Part shown: one piece after another, positions 30,205 to 36,832 of the stretch | How the letters are laid out: each line of letters starts with the position of its first letter | Position numbering within the stretch: the first letter of the stretch is position 1 | Source: Streptacidiphilus albus JL83 | GTDB lineage: Bacteria > Actinomycetota > Actinomycetes > Streptomycetales > Streptomycetaceae | Assembly: GCF_000744705.1 (NCBI RefSeq) | Contig: NZ_JQML01000001.1 | Coordinates: 3,296,017-3,360,016, forward strand | DNA length: 64,000 nt | Reading direction: 5' to 3' | Made by a program: the position numbers and the translations under genes | Notes under the pieces: model-generated | The model's database searches: none | The model's input: the letters and a program-made list of their open reading frames with translations, nothing else | What the model was told of the DNA's origin: nothing

Positions 30205-31184
30205 CCCGCCGCCGCGCGCTGCCGGGGGCCGTCGCCGCCGTCGCCGCGCTGCTGCTCGGCAGCGCCGGCTGCGGCCTGCACAGCGGCAGCCGGATCCCGG
30301 ACGACGTGCTGCCCGGGTCGCTCGGCGCCGGGCAGCCGCTGAAGGGCGCCAGCCTCACCATCGCGTCCAAGAACTTCACCGAGAACGTGATCCTGGCCGA
30401 GATGATCGGCCTGGTCTGGACCGCCGCCGGGGCCCAGGTCACCGACAGGACCAACATCTCCGGCAGCATCGGCGCCCGGCAGGCCATCGTCACCGGCACC
30501 GCCGATGCCATGTACGAGTACACCGGCACCGCCTGGATCACCTACCTGGGCAACACCACGCCCATCGCCGACCCGCAGCAGCAGTGGCAGTCCGTCCATG
30601 ACGCGGACCTGAAGAACGGCATCACCTGGCTGCCGCCGTCCCGGCTCAACGACACCTACGCGCTGGCCGGCAACGCCGCCAACGTCGCCAAGTACCACCT
30701 GCGGACCCTGTCCGACGTGGCCGCGCTGTCCCGGTCGAACCCCCGCGCGGTGACCCTGTGCGTGGACAACGAGTTCGGCGTCCGCGACGACGGGCTGACC
30801 GGGATGGAGAAGGCCTACGGGATGACCGTCCCCACCTCCAACATCCGCACCATGGACGCCGGGATCGTCTACACCACCGTCGCCTCCGGCAGCTCCTGCC
30901 TGCTCGGCGACGTCTACAGCACCGACGGGCGGATCCCGGAGCTCAAGCTCCAGGTGCTGGCGGACGACCGGCGCTTCTTCCCGAACTACGACGCCGCCCC
31001 GGAGCTGCACTCCGCGGCCCTGGCGAAGTACCCGGCGATCGCCGCGCTGCTGGACCCGGTCTCGGCGAAGCTGGACAACACCGTGGCCCAGCAGCTGAAC
31101 AGCAAGGTGGACGTGGAGGGTCAGGACCCGCGGACGGTGGCCCGGCAGTGGCTGATCGACCAGGGCTTCATCCGGGCGAAGTGA
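30201..31184 (+). CDS. Osmoprotectant-binding lipoprotein
   Basis: 327 residues from the GTG at 30201 (GTGA overlap with the permease). Signal peptide with lipobox 'LLGSAGC', so lipid-anchored outside the membrane. The mature domain has the QAT/OpuC signature 'LTIASKNFTENVILAEMIGL' and ends 'TVARQWLIDQGFI'. It delivers glycine betaine, choline or a related solute to the permeases. Its stop is only four bases from the stop of the opposing Lon-like gene, with no hairpin between. Confidence 0.93.
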   Translation: MTRRRALPGAVAAVAALLLGSAGCGLHSGSRIPDDVLPGSLGAGQPLKGASLTIASKNFTENVILAEMIGLVWTAAGAQVTDRTNISGSIGARQAIVTGTADAMYEYTGTAWITYLGNTTPIADPQQQWQSVHDADLKNGITWLPPSRLNDTYALAGNAANVAKYHLRTLSDVAALSRSNPRAVTLCVDNEFGVRDDGLTGMEKAYGMTVPTSNIRTMDAGIVYTTVASGSSCLLGDVYSTDGRIPELKLQVLADDRRFFPNYDAAPELHSAALAKYPAIAALLDPVSAKLDNTVAQQLNSKVDVEGQDPRTVARQWLIDQGFIRAK

Positions 31185-31188
31185 CCGT

Positions 31189-32055
31189 TCAGGAGCAGCT
31201 GGGCACGGTGCCGACGCCGGTCTGCAGCGCGCCCAGCGCGGAGATCGCGCCCTGCAGCGTCGACACCGGGATCAGCCGCAGCCCGTGCGGCAGCCCGGCC
31301 AGGGCGTCCGAGCACTCGTCCTCGGGCACCAGGAAGACGGTCGCCCCGTCGCGGGCCGCCGCCTTGGTCTTGAGTGCCACCCCGCCGACGGCGGAGACGT
31401 TGCCGGCGCCGTCGATCTCGCCGGTGCCGGCGATGACCGCGCCGTTGGTCAGGTCACCGGCCGCGCCGGGCCGGCCGGTGCCGTTGCCGTCCAGTTCGTC
31501 GATGATCCCTAGGGTGAACAGCAGTCCCGCGCTGGGGCCGCCGACGTCCGCCAGGCTGATGGAGACCTTGACCTTGGCCGGCGAGAGCTTCAGGTAGCCG
31601 AGCGCGGCATCGGTCGCGGCGTCCTGGGACTCGGTCATCTCCTGCTGGTCGGTCGCGTTGACCTGGGCCAGCGACTGTCCGGCCGGGTAGACGGCGTCAC
31701 GCGGGACGACCGCCTCGGAGGGGTTGGGCCAGGCCTTGAGGGCGGCCTCGATCGAGATGGACTGCTGCGGCGGGGTCGCCGCGATGGTGACCATCCGCAG
31801 CTGGCCGACGGTCTGCCGGAGCGGGTGGCCGGTGATGCTGAGCACCTGGGCCGGCGTGCCGCCGACGCCGACCGCCTTGGCGTCCGGGAAGACCCCGAGG
31901 GTGTTGGCGGTGATCCCCGGGTACATGATCGTGAACGGCAGCGGGACCAGCAGCGCGATCGCGACCAGGGCCGCGACCACGGCGCCGCACAGGCTCAGCG
32001 CCACGGTTCGGCGGGACGGCGAAGACAGAGAGAACAGCACACCGAATCCAAACAC
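31189..32055 (-). CDS. Membrane-anchored Lon-like protease (S16)
   Basis: 288 residues. One N-terminal membrane helix ('LCGAVVAALVAIALLVPLPF'), an extracytoplasmic linker, and an S16 Lon peptidase domain with catalytic Ser in 'LADVGGPSAGLLFTLGI' and Lys in 'GGVALKTKAAARDGATVFLV'. Unlike Bacillus YlbL/SepM-type relatives I see no PDZ domain; actinomycete members of this group are similarly short. Likely digests exported proteins at the membrane surface. Confidence 0.87.
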   Translation of the reverse strand: MFGFGVLFSLSSPSRRTVALSLCGAVVAALVAIALLVPLPFTIMYPGITANTLGVFPDAKAVGVGGTPAQVLSITGHPLRQTVGQLRMVTIAATPPQQSISIEAALKAWPNPSEAVVPRDAVYPAGQSLAQVNATDQQEMTESQDAATDAALGYLKLSPAKVKVSISLADVGGPSAGLLFTLGIIDELDGNGTGRPGAAGDLTNGAVIAGTGEIDGAGNVSAVGGVALKTKAAARDGATVFLVPEDECSDALAGLPHGLRLIPVSTLQGAISALGALQTGVGTVPSCS

Positions 32056-32088
32056 ACCGCGCGCCGTCCGTCTCCACCGGCTCGCGGA

Positions 32089-32739
32089 TCAGCGCAGCGC
32101 CTCGGCGACCTCGGTCGCCGCCTCCACCACCCTGGGGCCGACCCGCTCCGGGACCATCCCGCCGAGCATCACCACGCCCACGCTGCCCTCGATCCCGGAC
32201 AGGCCGAGCAGGGCCGAGGCCGCGCCGCTGGCGCCGGAGCGCTCCTCCGGCCCGGTGACCACGAAGGCCGGCTCCGGGCGGCCGCCGTAGGGCAGCGTCC
32301 GCACGGCCATGATCGCCCGGCCGGCCGCGTTCTCGTCCAGCGGGTGCCGCAGGCCGGTGCGGTAGGCGACGTGGAAGTCGGTCCAGCTGGGCTCGACCAC
32401 CGCCACCACCAGCGCGTCGTTGCCGTCGACCAGGGTGAGGTGGGCGGTCGCGCCCAGGTCCTCGGCCAGGCTGCGGAGCGCGGGCAGGGCCGCCTCGCGC
32501 AGCAGCGGGTGCACCCGGTGGGCGAGCCGCAGCACGCCCAGGCCGACCCGGACCCGGCCGCCGAGGTCCCGGCGGACCAGCCCGTGCTGCTCCAGGGTGG
32601 CCAGCAGCCGGTAGACCACGGTGCGGTTCACCGCGAGCCGGCCGGCCAGCTCGGTGACGGTCAGGCCGCGTTCGGAATCGGCAAGCAGTTTCAGGACTTT
32701 GACGCCACGGTCCAGAGTCTGGGATGTCTCGGCGGTCAC
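32089..32739 (-). CDS. IclR-family transcriptional regulator
   Basis: 216 residues from a GTG. An N-terminal winged helix (about 8-65: 'GLTVTELAGRLAVNRTVVYR') and a C-terminal IclR effector domain ('TAHLTLVDGNDALVVAVVEP', 'GLRHPLDENAAGRAIMA'). IclR proteins bind small catabolic metabolites and act as repressors or activators. No obvious catabolic cluster is adjacent, so the regulon is unknown. Candidate operator repeats lie about 80 bases upstream. Confidence 0.9.
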   Translation of the reverse strand: MTAETSQTLDRGVKVLKLLADSERGLTVTELAGRLAVNRTVVYRLLATLEQHGLVRRDLGGRVRVGLGVLRLAHRVHPLLREAALPALRSLAEDLGATAHLTLVDGNDALVVAVVEPSWTDFHVAYRTGLRHPLDENAAGRAIMAVRTLPYGGRPEPAFVVTGPEERSGASGAASALLGLSGIEGSVGVVMLGGMVPERVGPRVVEAATEVAEALR

Positions 32740-32815
32740 AGTGCGTGTTCCCCTTCCGCCGGAAATCGGACTGTGGCGGGGACGCTAGTGAGCAGGCACC
32801 GCTCTGCGGAAGGGC

Positions 32816-32868
32816 TTGTCCAGAATTCGGTCAAGATTGTTGTCTGCGACCGGGACAAGGCGGGACAA
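32816..32868. repeat. TTGTCC / CGGGACAA repeats before the IclR gene
   Basis: TTGTCC at 32816-32821 is inverted relative to two direct copies of CGGGACAA at 32851-32858 and 32861-32868, exactly 10 bases apart. This is the only gap upstream of the IclR gene, so autoregulation is plausible. Confidence 0.4.
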
Positions 32869-32973
32869 CCGGACACGTTGCGCTATCGAACCGTTACCGT
32901 TCCGTCGTTTTCCGAAGCGCTCCGTGTCACCTTCCGCAGCATCGGGCACGCACAGGGCTCGCACGGGATGCGT

Positions 32974-34758
32974 TCAGGAAACGCGCGTGGCCCACTCCTG
33001 GATCTTCTTGATCCGGGTCTGCAGCTGGCCGGCCGTCGCCTGGGCGGTCAGCGGACCGCCGCAGACCCGGCGCAGCTCGTTGTGGATGGTGCCGTGCGGC
33101 TGCCCGGTGCGGTGGTGCCAGGCGCCGACCAGACCGTTCAGCTCCTTGCGCAGTTCCTGGAGCTGCTGGTGGGTGACGACCGGGCGCTTCTCGGCCGGCA
33201 GCTCGATCAGGTCGGCCTCCTCGGCCGGCCTGGCCTTGCTCCGCTGGATCTGCCGGGTCTGCCGCTTCTGCAGCAGTATCTGCACCTGGTCCGGCTCCAG
33301 CAGGCCCGGGATGCCGAGGTACTCCTCCTCCTCCTCGGAGCCGGCGTGCGCCTGCATGCCGAACTCCTTGCCGTCGTACAGCACCCGGTCGAAGACCGCG
33401 TCCGACTCCAGCGCCTCCCAGGGGAGGTCGTCCATCCCGCCGTCGGCCTCGTCCTTGGTCTTCTCGGCCTCGGCCAGCAGCGCGTCCTCCTCGTCGTAGA
33501 GGCCGTCCTCGGCCTTCTTCTTCCGGTCGAGGACGTGGTCGCGCTGGAGCTCCATCTCATTGGCGAAGGTGAGCAGCGTCGGCACCGAGGGCAGGAAGAC
33601 CGACGCCGTCTCGCCGCGCTTGCGGGCGCGGACGAAGCGGCCGACCGCCTGGGCGAAGAACAGCGGGGTGGAGATCGAGGTGGCGTAGACGCCGACGGCG
33701 AGCCGGGGCACGTCGACGCCCTCGGAGACCATCCGGACCGCGACCATCCAGCGCTGGGTGCCCTCGGAGAAGTCGGTGATCCGCTGCGAGGCCTCGGCCT
33801 CGTCGGAGAGGACCAGGGTGACGCCCTCGCCGGTGATCTCGCGGATCATCTTGGCGTAGGCGCGGGCGACGTTCTGGTCGGTCGCGATCACCAGTCCGCC
33901 GGCGTCCGGGATCAGCTTGCGCACCTCGGTCAGCCGCTTGTCGGCGGCCCGCAGCACGTTCGGCATCCACTCGCCCTGCGGCGCCAGCGCGGTGCGCCAG
34001 GCCTGGGCGACGGCGTCCTTGGTCATCGGCTCGCCGAGCCGGGCGGCGACCTCGTCCCCGGCCTTGGTCCGCCAGCGCATGTTGCCGCTGTAGGAGAGGA
34101 AGATCACCGGCCGGACCACATGGTCGTCCAGGGCGTTGCCGTAGCCGTAGGTGTAGTCGGCGACGCTCTTCCTGATCCCGTCGTTCCCGGCCTCGTAGCT
34201 GACGAAGGGGATCGGGTTGGTGTCGGAGCGGAACGGCGTCCCGGTGAGCGCCAGCCGGCGGGTGGCCGGCTCGAACGCCTCCGCGCAGGCCTCGCCCCAG
34301 GACTTGGAGTCGCCGGCGTGGTGGATCTCGTCCAGGATCACCAGCGTCTTCCGCTGCTCGACCCGGTTCCGGTGCAGCATCGGGTTGACCCCGACGCCGG
34401 CATAGGTGATCACCACGCCCTGGTAGTCCGGTGAGAGCCGCCCGCTGCTGTAGGCCGGGTCCAGCCGGATCCCTATCCGCGCGGCGGCCTCGGCCCACTG
34501 CTTCTTCAGGTGCTCGGTCGGCGCGACCACGGTGACCTGCTGCACGACGTGGTTGTGCAGCAGGTACGAGGCCAGCGTCAGCGCGAAGGTGGTCTTCCCG
34601 GCGCCGGGCGTCGCCACGGCCAGGAAGTCGCGCGGCTGCTGCTCGACGTACCGCTCCATCGCGGCCTGCTGCCAGGCACGGAGCTTCCCGGCGGTACCCC
34701 AGGGGGCCCGGCCCGGGAAGGCAGGGGACAGGTGGTGGGAGGTGGTCGCGGTACTCAC
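32974..34758 (-). CDS. Superfamily 2 DEAD/DEAH-type helicase
   Basis: 594 residues from the GTG at 34758; the frame is open to 34797. Motif I 'LAVATPGAGKTTFALTLASY', motif II 'ILDEIHHAG' (DExH), motif III 'LALTGTPFRSDT', and a C-terminal helicase domain with 'MVSEGVDVPRLAVGVYATSI' and motif VI 'AQAVGRFVRARKRGE'. It resembles RecG/XPB-like type III-restriction-type single-chain helicases common in actinobacteria. No methylase or nuclease neighbours, so a restriction role is not supported. Start is approximate because GGAG is only three bases before the GTG. Confidence 0.87.
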   Translation of the reverse strand: MSTATTSHHLSPAFPGRAPWGTAGKLRAWQQAAMERYVEQQPRDFLAVATPGAGKTTFALTLASYLLHNHVVQQVTVVAPTEHLKKQWAEAAARIGIRLDPAYSSGRLSPDYQGVVITYAGVGVNPMLHRNRVEQRKTLVILDEIHHAGDSKSWGEACAEAFEPATRRLALTGTPFRSDTNPIPFVSYEAGNDGIRKSVADYTYGYGNALDDHVVRPVIFLSYSGNMRWRTKAGDEVAARLGEPMTKDAVAQAWRTALAPQGEWMPNVLRAADKRLTEVRKLIPDAGGLVIATDQNVARAYAKMIREITGEGVTLVLSDEAEASQRITDFSEGTQRWMVAVRMVSEGVDVPRLAVGVYATSISTPLFFAQAVGRFVRARKRGETASVFLPSVPTLLTFANEMELQRDHVLDRKKKAEDGLYDEEDALLAEAEKTKDEADGGMDDLPWEALESDAVFDRVLYDGKEFGMQAHAGSEEEEEYLGIPGLLEPDQVQILLQKRQTRQIQRSKARPAEEADLIELPAEKRPVVTHQQLQELRKELNGLVGAWHHRTGQPHGTIHNELRRVCGGPLTAQATAGQLQTRIKKIQEWATRVS

Positions 34759-34887
34759 GGTCTCCGGGCTCGGTCGGGGGCGGGGGGCGGGTGCCACGGG
34801 CGGGCCGGCTACGGGGCACGGCTGCGGACAACCAGCTCAGCCTACTGGTCCGCCCGGAACGGTTCGGCGATTCTCCGGCCCGGGGCG

Positions 34888-36297
34888 TCAGCGGGTCCGG
34901 GCGCGGCCGGATATCGCCGCTCCGACCAGCGAGACCGCGCACATGGTGACGAAGATCGCCGCAAAACCGCCGGCGCTGTCGGTGCCGATCGAGGTGAACA
35001 GCACCCCGGCCAGGGCGGTCAGCAGGACGTTCCCCAGGGCGTCGCTGACCTGGAGCGAGGCCGAGTTCTCACCGGTCTCCTCGGGCGCGGACTCGGCCAG
35101 CATCAGCACCCCGACGCTGGCGATGGTCATCCCCATGCCCGCGCCGCCGACCGTCCAGGCGACGGCGACCGCACAGGCCGGAATCGAGTGCACCAGGGCA
35201 AGACCGGCGCCGCCGATGGCCAGCGCCGACATCAGGAAGCCGAGCCTGACCAGCAGCTGCCGGTGGCGGCCGGCCCAGGGGCGGCCCTGGAACCAGGAGC
35301 CCACGGCCCAGCTCAGGCCGCCGCTGGTGAGCGAGAGCCCGGCCAGGGTCGGCGAGAGCCCGCGCTGGGTGACCAGCATCAGCGGAATGAACGATTCTGC
35401 GGCGAAGAAGGCCCCGGCGGCGATGCCGCGCAGCAGGATCACCGTCGGCAGTCCGCGCGCGGCCCGCAGCGTGCCGCGCGGCAGCAGCCGCAGCACGGCC
35501 GGGACCAGCAGTGCCAGCCCGGCGGCGGCCGGCAGCAGCGCCAGCAGGTCCAGCAGCTGTCCGGCGTACTCCAGCAGCCCGGCCCCGGCGGCCAGGGCGA
35601 CCGCGAGCAGGACCCGCCGGCGGTCCAGCGCCCAGCTGCGGACCGAGTCGTCCTCGGCCTGGAGCCGGCGCAGCTGCGGCAGCATCAGCATGATCGGCAG
35701 CAGCACCAGCACCGGTATCGAGAGGAAGACCCAGCGCCAGCCCAGGTGCTGGGTGACCGTGCCGGAGATCACCGGGCCGACGATCGAGGGCAGCACCCAG
35801 GCGGCCGAGAACGCCGCGAAGACGGAGGGGCGCAGCCGCTCCGGGTAGGCCCGGCCGACCACCACGTAGAGGGCCACGATCAGCAGCCCGCCGCCGAGCC
35901 CCTGCACCGCCCGTCCGGCCACGAAGACCCACATGTCCCGCGCGGTGCCGGCGACCACCAGGCCGACCGCGAAGGTCCCGATCCCGGCGGCCAGCGGGCC
36001 CAGCGGGCCGCGCTTGTCCGCCCACTCCCCCGAGACGACCATCGCCAGCAGGCTGGCGGTGAAGTAGCCGGAGAAGGCGAAGGAGTACAGGCCGAGGCCG
36101 TGCAGCGCGCGGGCGGCGACCGGCATGGCGGTGTTCACGGCGGTGGCCTCGAAGGCGACCAGCAGCACGCAGGAGACGATGCCGAAGGTCAGCGCCCGGT
36201 ACCGGCCGCTGAGCACGCCGCCGGTCCCGTCCGGGGACGGCGGCAGTGCCAGGGCAGGCTCTGGGGTGGGAGTGGGGGTGGGGGTGGTCACCAGCAC
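34888..36297 (-). CDS. MFS multidrug-type exporter
   Basis: 469 residues, twelve to fourteen hydrophobic segments. The N-terminus is a short Thr-Pro repeat. The first helix holds 'LVAFEATAVNTAMPVAARAL' (motif D1 style of DHA drug/proton antiporters), followed by 'GEWADKRGPLGPL' (motif A) and 'GRAVQGLGGGLLIVALYVVV' (motif B). Probably pumps out small hydrophobic compounds. It starts 190 bases from the divergent Cys-rich peptide gene, with that gene's promoter between. GTG at 36297; another GTG at 36291 is equally possible. Confidence 0.88.
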   Translation of the reverse strand: MLVTTPTPTPTPEPALALPPSPDGTGGVLSGRYRALTFGIVSCVLLVAFEATAVNTAMPVAARALHGLGLYSFAFSGYFTASLLAMVVSGEWADKRGPLGPLAAGIGTFAVGLVVAGTARDMWVFVAGRAVQGLGGGLLIVALYVVVGRAYPERLRPSVFAAFSAAWVLPSIVGPVISGTVTQHLGWRWVFLSIPVLVLLPIMLMLPQLRRLQAEDDSVRSWALDRRRVLLAVALAAGAGLLEYAGQLLDLLALLPAAAGLALLVPAVLRLLPRGTLRAARGLPTVILLRGIAAGAFFAAESFIPLMLVTQRGLSPTLAGLSLTSGGLSWAVGSWFQGRPWAGRHRQLLVRLGFLMSALAIGGAGLALVHSIPACAVAVAWTVGGAGMGMTIASVGVLMLAESAPEETGENSASLQVSDALGNVLLTALAGVLFTSIGTDSAGGFAAIFVTMCAVSLVGAAISGRARTR

Positions 36298-36414
36298 GAT
36301 TGTAAGACCCGAAGTCGGAGTTTGCCCCTGTCGCTGGTCCGGTCCGGGCTCGGTCCGCAGACGTAGGCCACCACCGGACCCGGCAATCGGATTCCGGTAT
36401 TCCCGCGGCAGGTG

Positions 36415-36445
36415 TTGACGAATTGGGGGGCCAATGGATTACAGT
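36415..36445 (+). promoter_or_regulatory. Promoter with 19-bp spacer and central dyad
   Basis: TTGACG at 36415-36420 and TACAGT at 36440-36445 are separated by 19 bases. The spacer holds ATTGG-GGGG-CCAAT (36422-36435). Over-long spacers with a dyad between -35 and -10 are typical of promoters activated by MerR-family regulators. It would drive the 32-residue Cys-rich ORF and probably tRNA-Cys. Expected start near 36452. Confidence 0.55.
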
Positions 36446-36488
36446 GAATTCACGAGCTGGACGAGGACCCACGACAAGGAGCCGAACG

Positions 36489-36587
36489 ATGAAGGGGAAG
36501 GCGATGCACAGCATTCTGTCCGCCCCCGGCGTCGGCACCTGTCCCCCGGTCTGTCCCGGCGCGGCGTGTTGTCCCACCGCCGCCTGA
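36489..36587 (+). CDS. Cys-rich 32-residue microprotein before tRNA-Cys
   Basis: ORF with a strong AAGGAG site eight bases before the ATG. The peptide begins MKGKAMHSILSAPGVG and ends TCPPVCPGAACCPTAA, with four Cys in the last 15 residues, all encoded by TGT, which is the rarer Cys codon in such GC-rich DNA. A hairpin (TGACGCC/GGCGTCA, 36585-36605) overlaps the stop. The next feature on the strand is tRNA-Cys, 63 bases on. It could be a metal- or redox-binding peptide, a cysteine-sensing leader for the tRNA, or a modified-peptide precursor; no modifying enzyme is nearby. No family recognised. Confidence 0.6.
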   Translation: MKGKAMHSILSAPGVGTCPPVCPGAACCPTAA

Positions 36588-36650
36588 CGCCCTGAGCCGG
36601 CGTCACCTTCCCCTGCTTGCCCCTGTGCGGCCCCTCCCGGGGCCGTCCAC

Positions 36651-36722
36651 GGCCGTGTGCCCGAGTGGTTCAGGGAACCGCCTGCAAAGCGGTTTACACC
36701 GGTTCGAATCCGGTCATGGCCT
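36651..36722 (+). tRNA. tRNA-Cys (anticodon GCA)
   Basis: 72-base tRNA. Acceptor strands GGCCGTG and CATGGCC pair (one G-U), discriminator T as expected for Cys. Anticodon stem ACCGC/GCGGT, loop CTGCAAA with GCA at 36684-36686. T arm ACCGG-TTCGAAT-CCGGT. CCA is not encoded. A 7-bp hairpin CGGCCCC/GGGGCCG lies at 36628-36645 just upstream. No separate promoter is apparent, so it may share the transcript of the Cys-rich ORF. Confidence 0.97.
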
Positions 36723-36731
36723 CGCAGTAAT

Positions 36732-36769
36732 AAGAATTCCGGACGGCCCCAGGCCGCCCGGAATTCTTT
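36732..36769 (+). terminator. Terminator of tRNA-Cys
   Basis: Arms 36732-36742 and 36758-36768 pair perfectly (11 bp) and an inner 5-bp stem extends them after one mismatch; TTTG follows. It also faces the end of the opposing molybdenum hydroxylase operon at 36833. Confidence 0.85.
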
Positions 36770-36832
36770 GTGCATTCATTTGCTTTCGAACAGACCCGCC
36801 GCGGTCGGCGGCGGGTCACGGTCGGCGGCGGG

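Noticed and set aside
31825..34434. 869-codon plus-strand open frame
   Set aside because: It lies antisense to the Lon-like, IclR and helicase genes, has Val/Gly/Arg/Gln-rich composition, no family motifs and no ribosome site. It is a GC-bias shadow.
32974..34758. Helicase as part of a restriction or phage-defence system
   Set aside because: No methylase, nuclease or other defence gene is adjacent; neighbours are an IclR regulator and an MFS exporter.
36489..36587. Cys-rich ORF as a certain RiPP precursor
   Set aside because: No modification enzyme or leader peptidase is nearby; the divergent MFS exporter alone is not enough evidence.
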